Source: Clavulina sp. PMI_390 (Eukaryota; Basidiomycota; Agaricomycetes; Cantharellales; Hydnaceae). From it: a stretch of 64,000 bases of DNA. The stretch covers positions 3,871-67,870 of the forward strand of contig WIDE01000006.1 in assembly GCA_015039315.1 (NCBI GenBank), read 5' to 3'. How positions within the stretch are numbered: the first letter of the stretch is position 1; each line of letters starts with the position of its first letter. The position numbers and the translations under genes are program-made. The notes below the pieces were generated by a model, which saw only the letters and a program-made list of their open reading frames with translations, made no database searches and was not told the origin of the DNA. This document shows positions 44,646-56,100 of the stretch, one piece after another.

Positions 44646-46061
44646 ATGGCTTTCGTCGCAAAGCTGCCAAATGAGATCCTGCTCCACATCTTCGAATGCA
44701 CAGTCGCGACCAGTGTGACAGATCGTGCTTCTGGTGCTCACTATAAGACCATGCGAGCTCTGCTCTCCATCACTACGGTGTGTCGCAGGTGGCGTAATGC
44801 CGCCATCGCCTGCCGATCTCTATGGTGTGATATATATGTTGGCCCATCCAACTTCGATGATCCCTCCTCCCAGTCTCTACTATCCCCTGGCCAATTTGGT
44901 CGTGTTGAGGCACTCCTAGAGCGCTCAGGATCGCTCCCTATATCGCTATTGCTGGGATGCATCGCATCAGAGGATCTTGTAGAGGAGAGGTTGGAACACC
45001 TCCCAGAATTCGTGTTGCTGAAAGCTGAGCACCAGGACGATACACTCCGGAAGATCATGGAATCTCAATGGCGACAGATGCTGAAGACATTGCATCCACA
45101 CATTAACCGATGCATCAAGCTCGTTATATTTCATGATGCGGAATACTGGGATGTCCTCCACGACTTCACTGAGATTGCAAAAACTTCTCCCCTTTCCATG
45201 CTCAAGCACCTCGAAGTGGAAGTGATCATCAGGGCTGGTATGGTAGGGGATGAAGGCGCCTTCGTACTTGGTCGCTCGAGCATCCTCACCTCAGACCTGC
45301 CACTTGAGACGCTCAAATTCCGCCATTACTCGGCGTATTTACCCATTCGACTCGATGCGCCTTGGCCGAGCCTTAAATCTCCCACCTGGGACATTACAGA
45401 CGAGCACCGAGATAGAATACCCGATACTCTGTCCCTCTTCCCATCCCTTGAATACCTATCCCTAACTTTGTCCTGGGAGACCACATCGGGGCGTATCAGT
45501 CCTTTCCATCATTCCTCTGAACTCATCGTAATGCCTTCCCTTCGTACAGTTGTCACCGACTCTATTCTCTTCTGGTCTATCGCTTTGACACCCCACGTTT
45601 CCGAGGTTACCATCCGATGCCCTTCCTTAGATGTCAATCATGATTCGACGACCAAGGCTTTGAAGAACCTTCCTACATCCGCAAAGAAGCTCCATCTTCG
45701 AGCCACATGGTTAGATGCCAAGGAGCCCGCGGGATATCTGACCGAACTGTTCAGTGGGTTCGCTGGCGTCACAGAACTGGAAATCGAGTGGTATGGCATC
45801 AACCTGGATCATCTTATTTACATGTTTGAACCCTTTGGGATCCAAGCCAAGCGCAACCTGCATTCAATGTTTCTTGACACGCAGGTCGAGATGAAGATCA
45901 GCTTCAAGCTTGTAGACATTTGTTCAGCTCTGAAGGTATTGACGATATCGCATGTGGGGGAAACTCTGAGTGCTTCCATCAATTCAAAGTTCTCGGGGTT
46001 CCGCCAAGCAGTCGAAGCAGAGTTTCCGAGTCGCCGTTCAGTACAAGTGAGATGGAAATAA
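44646..46061 (+). CDS. F-box protein (471 aa, single exon)
   Basis: The start MAFVAKLPNEILLHIFECTV leads directly into the F-box (residues 6-60), completed by LLSITTVCRRWRNAAIACRS and LWCDIYVGP. Leucine-rich-like segments follow: LKHLEVEVII, LPLETLKFRHYS, FPSLEYLSLTLS, MPSLRTVV, SAKKLHLRA and ALKVLTISHVGE. It has the same length class and layout as the tandem genes at 8835 and 11247, but its sequence is clearly different. Its 3' end is 99 bases from the convergent DENN-family gene. The SCF role is inferred from the F-box. Confidence 0.85.
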   Translation: MAFVAKLPNEILLHIFECTVATSVTDRASGAHYKTMRALLSITTVCRRWRNAAIACRSLWCDIYVGPSNFDDPSSQSLLSPGQFGRVEALLERSGSLPISLLLGCIASEDLVEERLEHLPEFVLLKAEHQDDTLRKIMESQWRQMLKTLHPHINRCIKLVIFHDAEYWDVLHDFTEIAKTSPLSMLKHLEVEVIIRAGMVGDEGAFVLGRSSILTSDLPLETLKFRHYSAYLPIRLDAPWPSLKSPTWDITDEHRDRIPDTLSLFPSLEYLSLTLSWETTSGRISPFHHSSELIVMPSLRTVVTDSILFWSIALTPHVSEVTIRCPSLDVNHDSTTKALKNLPTSAKKLHLRATWLDAKEPAGYLTELFSGFAGVTELEIEWYGINLDHLIYMFEPFGIQAKRNLHSMFLDTQVEMKISFKLVDICSALKVLTISHVGETLSASINSKFSGFRQAVEAEFPSRRSVQVRWK

Positions 46062-46160
46062 TCTGGAGAGGAGGGCAAATTGGAGCATTAGTGCATTGAC
46101 AAGGCTGTGGGGGATTGGGATGTATTGTACATAGGGCTACACCAGTACAAGAAACTTGCT

Positions 46161-48123
46161 CTATGCTCCAAATAACGAAGATAGAAGCTCGCTGACTGGC
46201 CGCTGTACTTCTATATGAGGGATAGCGCTGCCACTGCCGCTGCCACCAGCCCCTGACGGCTCTGCACTGTATTGGGAGCGGCGGCGCGCAGTAGCTGTAA
46301 TGCAGCTCTTGGTGAATTCAGCGTCGACAGAACTGAATGGATTGAGAGAAAAGAGTGCAATGTCGGAGGGATGAAGCGCGACGACAGGGGCAGACTCATC
46401 AGTCGCCTGTGAATCTTGCGTTGCTGCTACTGGGAGGTGGGTTTCGGCTTGCAACGAGAACCGACTGAGATACTCTTGAGTGTATGTCAGCATTGCCTGA
46501 ATGTCCGACCTCGAATTGGGACCCGTCGGCTCGCGATCGAGAAGGAGGACAGCGCTCGTGGGAGAATGGGGTGGTTGGTTATCATCCCCAGCCGTGTCAT
46601 CGCCATCAGGCCCAGAGAGAATCCCGGGACTACCTTCATACCCCTCCAATCTGATAGAGCCCCCTCTCCCGAACAGAAAGGAGCGGGTCACGCTCCATAG
46701 CCAGACTAGACCGACCCAAAAATTCTCCCAGCTGGCGGTGATGACGTGCTGTGAGCCATTTTGCGAAAGCTCCTGCTGGAATATGTGACTCGTTTTTATG
46801 GTCTGGAGCCAGAGGTAAATATCGGAGAATGTAGGAGCGATGGGGCGGAGGCGGTACGTAGCTGGAGAGGATGAAGGAGGTGAAGTGGGGTACGATTGAA
46901 AGAGAAGTGGGCGTGAAGCTGGGGCAGGTGGCGTGGTCAAGTCGATCACCATATCGTACAACTGGGGCTTTTCCAGGAAAAGCTTTTCAGTGGTACCTTT
47001 TATGCAAACTTAGTACATACTCGACAAGGCGCAGCAGAGGAACTTACAGGCGATCCAGCCTTGACCATTCTGAGACATGGCCTTTAGTCTCTCAATGTCA
47101 AACAAGCCAACTAGCCCAACATTTGAAAAACTCTCGGTGAACGCCTGCTGAGAGTGGCTTGGAAGGCTAGAAAAGCAAATTTGGGTTGCTAGGGTCGCAA
47201 AGCGAGACGCCATCTCGGTAGAGGGGTGTGTATATATCACAATTCGTCGGGAGCAGAGGATAGCCTTGAGCAAAGTGGGGGTACAAGGCCCCAATGTCGC
47301 TAAAAATTCGGGAAATGATGAGATGGGCTCTATGGGCTGAAGTGAGGCACTGTCATTAGTTTACAGTTGGTTCAAAAACAAGGCATGTACTGACATTTGA
47401 TAGTCTGTGGAATATTGACGATTGCAACAAAGCGTCCGTTTCTAGGATTGGGAAGGCAGCTCTTCGATCCTCAAAGTGTTGAACGAAGGTGGAGGTTGGT
47501 ACTGAATTCTCTGATACATCGATGGTATCAGATAATCGCTTCAAGGCGGGAAGGTGGAGCCAAGGTTGCGGACTAGCAGATTTGGCTGTAGAGTGAATGG
47601 GGTGAGTCATCTCTGTCATCATCAAGAAAGGCAATTGTACTGTGCCGCACCAACGAGCACACATAATGCGCCTAATCTCGCCCCGCGCAAACCCTCTTCT
47701 GATGTTTCTCTCCGGCGAAAAACGCACACCCCATGATGGTCATTGTGTGTATAGTATCTAAGGAATGCAGGTTGGGTACATCAATAACAGCCACCCGCAA
47801 CGCCCGAGCTGGAACTTACAGAACGTCCTCTTCTATCGCATGAAGCCCACTTGGGAGAGTGAGATACTCGACGCCGTCGAGCGTTAGCTCCGGATATGAA
47901 GTCAATGACCAGTCAACCTCATTCCCCTTCAGAAATTTAGGTTATTCGAGACTCGTTGTAGAGTGGATGCTACACAACACAATCCCGAACCTTTGTAACG
48001 TGAAACGAGCAGTGAAATAAAGCTACAAGCTGTAACAGATACATTCAGTCATGGTTCTGATTTTTCCACAATTTATTGTATACTGACATCGCGAGGAGTG
48101 GTGTCATCATCATGACCGTTCAT
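46161..48123 (-). CDS. DENN-type protein, LCHN/DENND11-like (DUF4484)
   Basis: The family has a DENN-like fold and is thought to act on Rab GTPases; the fungal function is poorly known. I assembled seven exons from the minus strand. Exon 1 is MNGHDDDTTPRD (48123-48088). It is followed in phase by LVALFHCSFHVTKGNEVDWS, then LTLDGVEYLTLPSGLHAIEE, GVCVFRRRETSEEGLRGARL, WLHLPALKRLSDTIDVSENS, LLKAILCSRRIVIYTHPSTE, VGLVGLFDIERLKAMSQNGQ, then GWIACTTEKLFLEKPQLYDM and VIDLTTP. These blocks are the hallmark of LCHN/DUF4484 proteins. A hydrophobic WVGLVWLWSVTRSFLFG patch and a Ser/Pro-rich tail follow, with the stop at 46161. The gene is head-to-head with epsin (111 bases). Exon borders rest on GT-AG sites and family resemblance. 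Confidence 0.75.
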
Positions 48124-48234
48124 TGCCAAGTTTCGGATGCGTCGGCGCTTCCGGCTGGACCGTGGGACACAGCCTTGTCGTTGCGCTTCACCCTCATCCA
48201 CAAACTCGAATCACTTCGATCGAGGTGCTACACC
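48124..48234. promoter_or_regulatory. shared divergent promoter, LCHN-like / epsin
   Basis: Only 111 bases separate the two proposed start codons, among the shortest divergent spacers in the window. No specific element was identified. Confidence 0.45.
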
Positions 48235-50448
48235 ATGTCTACATTTCAGGTCACTATCTTCCTTGGTTTAAGCACTTGCGAAAGGATCTCTGACGGTTTC
48301 GTTGACTTTGGTTGTCTGATGTTGTAGGTATGAACTCGCTGTCCGACTGCGCTGAGGCGCGGCGCAGGCACTATTCGCTCACTTCTTCGTTTTTCGCCAC
48401 GTTTGATGCTCTAAATATTCTGGGATATAGGTGAGTTTGTATCTGAAACTTCTCTGCCATCATTTAGCCCTCAAACTTTTATCGATTCATAGAACTTTGG
48501 GAAAGGAGGTCAGCACATTCGGATTTTTGGTACAGCTTTTGTGATATTTAGTTGGATTTCTGTCTTTCAGCTCTCCGCACCGCAAAAAACTACACAAAAG
48601 GCTACAGTGACACTCAAGCCAAGGTCCGGGAGGCCACCAGCAATGATCCCTGGGGCCCGTCGGGCACGCAGATGAACGAGCTAGCACAGCTCACCTACAA
48701 CCAGTGGGTTGATATCTGGTCTTGAACGAACTAATTTATGACCTGTCGTGTCCTGGTAGGGGTGATTTCGTCGAAATTATGGAGATGCTAGACAAACGGC
48801 TGAACGACAAGGGCAAGAATTGGCGTCACGTTTTCAAAGTGCACACTGCCCTCATGTGATATTGAAACATATGACTGACTCTGCTCTCTACAAATTCTAG
48901 GCTCTTACGGTTCTCGACTATCTGCTACATGCCGGATCTGAAAACGTCGTCATCTACTTCAAGTATGTTCACTGTTGACGTCCGAGTTTCCTTCCTCGTT
49001 CACATCTCCCAACTCTCAGAGATAATATCTATGTGATCAAGACTTTGAAGGAGTTCCAATTCATTGACGACGCCCAAAAAGACCAAGGTGCCAATGTGCG
49101 GCAGAAGGCCAAAGATATTACGAACCTGCTACAGGACGACGCACGCTTGCGCCAGGAACGCAAGTCGCGTGCCAGCATGCGGGATCGCATGGTGACTGGC
49201 CGGGGGTTGGACGATGAGGAGGAAGACTTTGGAGCCAGAAGGAGCCATAGCACTCCTCCAGTGGCCCAATCGCGGAGGCCGCGGGACGATGACGAGATGC
49301 GCAAGGCAATCGAGGAGAGCAAGCGATCTTTGGAGCAGGACCGCGCGCGCCAGACGCGCCAAAATGCCGAGTAAGATACTATATTTCTTCGCATCTTTGC
49401 GTCAATAGCTCATCTCTTCATCAGGGATTCGGATCTCGCAAAGGCTCTCAAGCTTTCCCAAGAAGAAGAGGAGGCTAGAAAAAGGGCGTTTGCTGGCAAT
49501 GGCGATAGTCTTTTCGATGAACAGAACCAACTGTGCGTGCTGTCGTCCTCAATGGCAGCGCACTGTTGATATGATGAATATTAACCTGTTCCTTGCTTAG
49601 CATCAACTTCAACGATCCTCAACCAAGCACCATCCAGCCCCAGTTCACCTCCTTCAACCCATACGCTTTGCAGATGCAGCAGCAGCAACTTCTCCAGCAA
49701 CAACAGGCGGAGTGGGAGATGCAGCAACAGCAACTAGCTCTTCAGCAGCAACAGGCCCAGCAGGAAGAAATGATGCGCCAGCAAGCAGCACAGGAGGAGT
49801 TCATGCGCCAACAGCAAGCCCAGCAGCTCTTCCTACAGCAGCAACAGGAGCAACAACAACAGCAAGCGCTCTGGGAGCAGCAGCAGCAACAGCAGCAGTG
49901 GCTCATGCAGCAACAAGCGCAACAGCAGCCTATTCAAGCTCAGCCCACCGGGTTTGGCTCGAAGAACCCCTTCGCGTTCCAGCAGCAACCGCAACCGGCA
50001 CCATCTCCGCCTGTCGCGAGCGTGCCGAGCTTCTCTGCCTCCACCCCCGACCTCCACTCGCAGCGTCCACAGCAGCCCCGATTCGGCGCCATTGAGGAAG
50101 AGGAAGAAGACCCGGCGTTGCTGGCAAATACGCGCGCTAATTCGCGGAGGCCGCACGACGATGGGAAGAACGCGCATTTGGCAGCCCTGATCGGGAATCG
50201 GTGAGAATTTTTTCTTGCCTAGTCTCGATATATGCGCTAACTTGTTCTCCAGTGAGGATGGTATTGACACGTTTGGAAACTTTGGAAATCTTCGTCTGGG
50301 TCATTCCGCGACTGGCGGCAACAACATTGCACCTCTCGTCGGCCAACGAACTGGCACTGGTCTCAATCCCTTTGCTTCCATGCAACAGCAGAGGTTGCAG
50401 GGCCAGGCAACTGGGGCGAATCCAGATCAGCCTTTCTTCTCTATCTAG
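48235..50448 (+). CDS. ENT1: epsin (ENTH-domain endocytic adaptor)
   Basis: Epsins bind PtdIns(4,5)P2 and clathrin and bend the plasma membrane during endocytosis. The proposed start is MSTFQ (48235-48249). A 16-base microexon, NFGKG (48493-48508), then leads to ALRTAKNYTKGYSDTQAKVR and the ENTH core: EATSNDPWGPSGTQMNELAQ, DFVEIMEMLDKRLNDKGKNW, FKALTVLDYLLHAGSENVVI and IYVIKTLKEFQFIDD. Two ubiquitin-interacting motifs follow (DDEMRKAIEESKRSLEQ and DSDLAKALKLSQEEEEA). After them come a long Gln-rich tract and a C-terminus of NPF motifs (KNPFAF, NPFASM), the usual EH-domain ligands, ending PDQPFFSI. The first two exons are inferred; everything from the ENTH core on is clear. Confidence 0.92.
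49674..49925 (+). repeat. CAG/CAA-rich polyglutamine-coding tract in epsin
   Basis: About 250 bases of imperfect CAG/CAA codons encode Gln-rich sequence interrupted by Met, Ala, Glu, Leu and Arg. It lies between the UIMs and the NPF motifs, and Gln-rich linkers are common in fungal epsins. Mixed CAG/CAA use would limit slippage. Confidence 0.9.
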
Positions 50449-50874
50449 GGCCTGATTTGGTGATCTCTTGACTGCACTTATTCCCTCCCGCCCCTCTCAT
50501 CGTTGTCTACCTCGTCCTTATTAAGTATACCCTTGGCGCACCTCACAGTCTTTGCTTGTTCTCCACCTCCCCTGTATTCTCCTGGATCTCGGTAGATTAC
50601 GCTCCTTCCATATTTTCTTTCCAACAATCAAATTCGTTTGCATACCCATACTAGGTTAAATTCCAACATGTTCTATTCCTTTGGATCTTGGATCGGGCGA
50701 GTGACGATCGCGATGCTCTGTTGCGCGAACTTTGGTTAGACCAAACAGCGAGCTGAGCCTAGCTGATTCAAACCACCAAGGGCCTTATCGTCGCGTTGGT
50801 TTCACCCGCCAACGATCAAAATTGCTGCTACTGAAAAGAAAATCCTCTCCTGAATCAGTGTTATACCTCTGCAT
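50449..50874. other. intergenic between epsin and F-box gene
   Basis: This is the epsin 3' region, pyrimidine-rich, with the promoter of the next gene. A perfect inverted repeat, TTTGGT-TAG-ACCAAA (about 50731-50745), is the only structure noticed. Confidence 0.45.
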
Positions 50875-52783
50875 ATGTCTCAAGAGCGCGACAATGCGTG
50901 TACCGCCCTTCACGCGGCCGTCGACGTAGTGAAACTCGCAGAGAACAATTCTGTGGCCTATGTTACTCGCACAGGTCCTGTGGACCTCCGTAACGACTCG
51001 ATAGCCGTAATAAGTATTCTCACCTCTAAGTGATAATGCTTCTCACTCTTTCTTCAGGACGCCGCCTACACTGAGACCTTGGGGCAAATCGAGGTTCTTC
51101 AGGCCGCACATCGCGAGCTGTCTCTCGCAATTGCCGCGAAACAAGCAATATGCAACGATATAACCAACCGAAAGACGCCTATTTTACTCCTTCCTCCTGA
51201 AATCCTTTCAATAATCCTTATTGAGGGCTGCCGGATGTCCATGGACATGATCCCTGTTCCCCGTCCAAGAAAGTATCTCGACCCATTTAATGGGGCACAG
51301 ACCCCCGAGCGCACCATAGATACCACTCGCTATATTCTCAGTGTTTCTCAGGTGTGTCGGAAGTGGAAGAAATCTGTGTGGAACACCTCTGCGCTATGGG
51401 CGTTCGTATCGTTGAACTGGAAGGTTGCTCAAAGAGACTTTTGGATGCAAAGACTTCCTCCTCGGCGTGGAATCGATGTATCTGGCTACAACATCGACCT
51501 TTACACTCCAAAACCTTCGGGTGAAATCGGGGCGTTTCTCAGACTTAATGCCCAGCGCATCAAGTCTCTCACCCTCGTTTCTTGCAACCTCTCTCTCCTT
51601 CGCGATTTTACGCTTGCACTGGCGCTCCCAACATCCTCCCCTAGCATCATCGAGTCAATTGAAATCAAAAACGACGAACACGATGTCATGCTGTTTGGAC
51701 CATGGGGTGATCGTCGGGTGTACTACCCTGGAGCTGAGCAACAAACCCTCTTGAATGACGTACGCGTTCCAGACCAGCACCTATGGCCAGCGCAAACTAC
51801 CTCTGTCGAGATCGCAGCCCGACTTCCCTGCCTACGGTCCTTCACAATGTGGCCCCGTTCCGTTCGCTTGAATAGCATGCTGCACAATGTTACTTGCCTT
51901 GATCTAGCACTCCCGCTGTACTCGACATGGAGCCAGTGGGTTACAGTCCTGTCGGAACCGGAGCAGTTGAAGAGTCTGGTAATTTCGTCCCAAGACACAG
52001 TCTCAGACGAGGAAGAGGATATTGAGCCATTAGTTCTCCAACACCTTCGAACCTTGGATATTGGGACTGCCTCGCATGTAGGTTTTGTGGGGGTTTTTTT
52101 GGGCCGGGTCCAAGCCCCAGCTTTGCACTTCCTCAAATTCCTCCTACCTCGGAGCACACCGCAAAGTGCTCAATCAACCGCTCTTATACAGGTTATGTCC
52201 ACTTTCGTACGTGTCTCCTCATCATATCACACCGTATGAATGCGACTAAGATTGGGCTTGCCTCACTTAGTTACTCCAAGCTAAAGAGCTACACCATCTC
52301 TGGCTCCGTGCCAGTCTCAATTTCTCGGCGCAGGTTATCAGCCGCATCGCTTGTGACGGACTTGTCCCCCAGCTGAAGTCCCTCTTCCTCCCTGATCCGG
52401 TTCATTTCGAAGGAGGCTCGGCCCTGATAACGAAAGCACTCGACCTCCTCTACCCAATCACCGATGAGAACGTACGGCAGAGCCCAACCCTCCAGCTGAA
52501 CACCAGTCAGCCTGTTTTCACCGTTCAACCGCACGTCCCAGTAGAATACCTAGACAAACAGTCAGGCGCCGGAAATTCATATGAAACGTTCCATCAAGGC
52601 TTTCCTCGCGACCTCATGCGGGAGACAATGGCCGGAACGCCCTATGGAGACGAAGGGACCCCAGAGTTCGGGGACATCGGCTTCGATGAGATTGGGTTCG
52701 AGCAATGGATCTCGGATGCCGAAGATGATCTCTTCGGCTATTCTCCCGGACATTTTCCTTTCCCTCTCTTTGACGATGTGTGA
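50875..52783 (+). CDS. F-box protein with N-terminal helical segment
   Basis: Three exons are seen. Exon 1 is MSQERDNACTALHAAVDVVK..., with an intron GTAATA...TTCAG ending at about 51058. Exon 2 carries a coiled segment, IEVLQAAHRELSLAIAAKQA, then the F-box PILLLPPEILSIILIEGC ... ILSVSQVCRKWKKSVWNTSA, with LWAFVSLNW after it. This N-terminal helix followed by an F-box is the classic Agaricomycete layout. Exon 3, after the GTACGT...CTTAG intron, continues LLQAKELHHLWLRASLNFSA and ends in an unusually acidic/aromatic tail (EFGDIGFDEIGFEQW ... GYSPGHFPFPLFDDV, stop 52781-52783). The function is inferred as an SCF receptor. Confidence 0.82.
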
Positions 52784-53145
52784 TCAATCTTTCGAGGACC
52801 TCTCTAGATGGCCCACTTCCTGCTCTCATTTTTTTTTTTCAATTGCACGGTTATTCCTCCTTTGGCTTCGAAGTACCCATTCAATGGAGACCAGTTGGCG
52901 CATTGTTTATGCCTCATGTATGCTGTATAGATAGATCGATGTTCCGAAACCTACGGTCCTAGAAGTAACAAACAAGTTGCTCTTGGTGGTACCTGGATGT
53001 CGTCCGTTATGTCAAGATGTGATCTGCATGGTCAAATACAATTGCGAAATCGTCACAGTTCGCCGTTACCGTCACGTCCACATTCGTCACAAATTCATCA
53101 CAGCCTCGCAGCGACGAGCAAGAAACGGTGAACGTCGCCGAGCGT
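52784..53145. other. intergenic, CCH1 promoter region
   Basis: This is 360 bases between the F-box gene and the CCH1 ATG. A T run (about 52830-52841) is present. The frame immediately before 53146 is open for a few codons without another ATG. Confidence 0.4.
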
Positions 53146-56100
53146 ATGAGCGACGGCGCCTGGAACGCGCCGAGGATTCCCTCGTCACCTGCTATTGTCT
53201 CTTCAAGTAGTCTCCCAACCTCTCCTGTTCCTGGTGGCCTCGTAAGGCGACTGAGCTGGAATCGAGAAACGCCAGCGGCAGTCGTAATGGATGATCCTCT
53301 GTCCAACCCATCTGGTCATTATTCAGCATCACATCGACATAGCGAATTTGAAAACCCCTTTGACGATGACGAGGAAGAGGCTGTACGCGCTGGTCGCGGT
53401 GCCTACAACCTTCAGCAACCCTCCCAGACGAGTCTTGTCGCCGACTTTCAACGCGACACAATGCATCAGGACTTTGCTGATGACGAACAGCGCCTTACAT
53501 CTGCTGCTCAACCATTCTGGGGTGGTGTCGGCTCCGACGCGCCATATGCCGACGAAGATGACGAGCGTCGAGCGGGCAATGCTATCAAGGGCCGTCGGAA
53601 CCGCTATGTAGGGTCAACACCCACCCGCTCTGGGACATTAGGAGGAAGTGCTCTTCGTGCTATGTCCCGGAATTTTAAACGCATGTCTCTTCGGGTCGTC
53701 GACATAGCAAGCTCGAGCACCACACGCGAGCACGGCGTTCGCCTCGACGACGAGGATGATGAAGACTTGAACGAGAAGACCCCGCATCCAGAGAATGCAG
53801 AAACACCACATCCTGAATCACCCCCTTCCCGGCTACGAGGGACAACACTTGGCATATTCGGTCCACACAGTGGGGTGCGGCTGGCTCTGCTGAACTTTTT
53901 GGTCGCTCCGTACGTAACAGTCACCTTTCGTTTTTCAACACGAGATAACACGTCCTCACGCTTTCGATGACATAGGTGGACAGAACCTTTAATCCTTTTA
54001 CTTATCTTTATCCATGCTATCGTTCTTATCATCGAGTCCAGCCGCTCAGTATACCTTCACCAACGCCCCGTACTCTACTTTCACCAATGGGAGGACTTTG
54101 TGATATTTGGACTATTCGTGATTTACACGTAAGTCTTGCTTTTGGCGCTGTATTTGATAGCAACGCAAGACTAAGTTTGGATATAGCCTCGAAATGTTTG
54201 CTCGTATCCTCACCACAGGGTTAGTTCTCGATCCTGAAGTCCCTTGGCGGTCCATTCGACTCTCCTTCCGCGCCTTCGTCACGGAGCGCAAGCCAATTCT
54301 ACGTGCTCAATTCCGCGATGACCCCCTTGATCGTCCCGTGGCCGTCTCCGCACTCGCAGCGTCTAGCTCCAGAACTGTGGGGTCTGGCAATCCCTCAAGC
54401 CCACTTTCAGATTCTTCGGCACACCAACGCGGCGATTCCTTCTGGCGTCTAGCCATGGAAGGTTCTGCACCTACTCAATATCAACCTCCCCAATCGGAGA
54501 AGAAGGGGAGGCTTGAGGCTCCTTTCCAACTAGCTATAGAGAAGCAGCGGAGTCTCTCTGAGCAGGGTAGACCATACCTGCGGCACTCATGGAACCGGAT
54601 CGACTTTGTTTCGATTGTCAGCTTCTGGATCATGTTTATCCTTGCCATTCTGCGAGTCGAGGATCGACCAACTTTGCATCTCTTCATCTTCCGTGCCTTG
54701 AGCGTGCTCCGAATCTCAAGGCTCCTGGCCGTCACAGGAGGCACTGCGGTATGCATTCTGTCAACAATTCGATTTGTCCTTCTTTTGAACCTCCTGTCTT
54801 TAGACCATTATGCGGTCACTCAAGAAAGCTGGTCCTCTCCTAGTTCGAGTAGCCATTTTCATCCTCTTTGCGATTGTCTTGTTTTCGTGAGTCCTCTTCG
54901 TCGTTCGTAAGCCTCTTGCCATGCTTAACCATGACTCCAGGATCATTGGGGTTCAGTCGTTTAAGAATAGCTATAGGCGTAGCTGTCAGCTATGTGAGCC
55001 ATTTTTTTTTGCATGTGGGAAGATTCTCCCATCTTACTTTTTATCCTAGTAAACTCTGATGGCACCAATATGCTCGACTCGAGCGGTATATCAAACCCGC
55101 AAGTCTGCGGCGGCCATATCAACGCCACGACTTTGCATCTTCAGGGTTTTATTCAAACGAACGGCGTGTCGACGGTTTACTCCAAAGGATATGTTTGTTC
55201 CTTGGGTCAGGTTTGCATGGTGCGTGTCAATACTTCCCAGTTCCGTGGAGTCCTCTCACTTATACTGCCATAGGACACGGGATCCAACCCTAACGGCGGT
55301 CTTGAAAGCTTTGACAACATCGTGTTCTCCGTCCTGCAGGTCGTTATCTTGGCTGGTGTGAACGGGTGGTCTCCCGTGATGTACCAGATGATGGACGCGG
55401 AGTTCTTCATCTCTTGTCTATTCTTCATTGCTGGCGCAATTGTCCTCAATATCTGGCTCCTTAATCTGTTTGTTGCCGTTATCACGAATACGTTCTCAGC
55501 TATCCGCGAAGAGACGAAGAAGAGTGCATTCGGTGCTGCAAAGTTCGTATGCGATGATGGAACCTCTCATACCATTGATTGACAAAAAATAATTAACATA
55601 GATTGGGCAAGAATTTTGATGACCAAGAAGATGCGACTGATGGGCCTCGCAGGCGTGGTGTGGGCTGGATTCAAAAGTCATACAACTACACCAAGTGGTT
55701 GTGGGTAGTCCTAGCTCTGACGAGCCTAGGCTTTCAAGCATCTCGCACATCCTCATCTTCGCAGTCGCACATCAACCTTATGAGTAAGTTTGAGGTACTT
55801 TCGGTAACGCGTCTCTACTTTGGACTCATCCTCAACCGATTTTGAAGAAATCGTGGAGCTGTATATCACCCTCGCATTTGCTGTCGAAATAATCTGGCGC
55901 ATTCTGGCTGATCTACCAGATTGGCGTGAATTCTTCAGTCACAGACACAATCTCCTCGACCTCGCTCTGGTTATCATCACTACGACCATCCAAATCCCAG
56001 CAATCAGCAACTCTGGAATATACGCTTGGCTCACCATCTTCCAGCTCATGCGTTTTTACCGAGTGATCCTGTTTGTCCCTAGGATGAGACCGTTGTTGGT

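Noticed and set aside
49712..50270. Ala- or Leu-rich frames over the CAG/CAA tract
   Set aside because: They are alternative-frame readings of the polyglutamine-coding repeat of epsin.
50731..50775. Perfect hairpin followed by GATTCAAACC, considered as a tRNA or small RNA
   Set aside because: The arms do not form a cloverleaf and there is no second supporting feature; it is kept only as an inverted repeat in the intergenic note.
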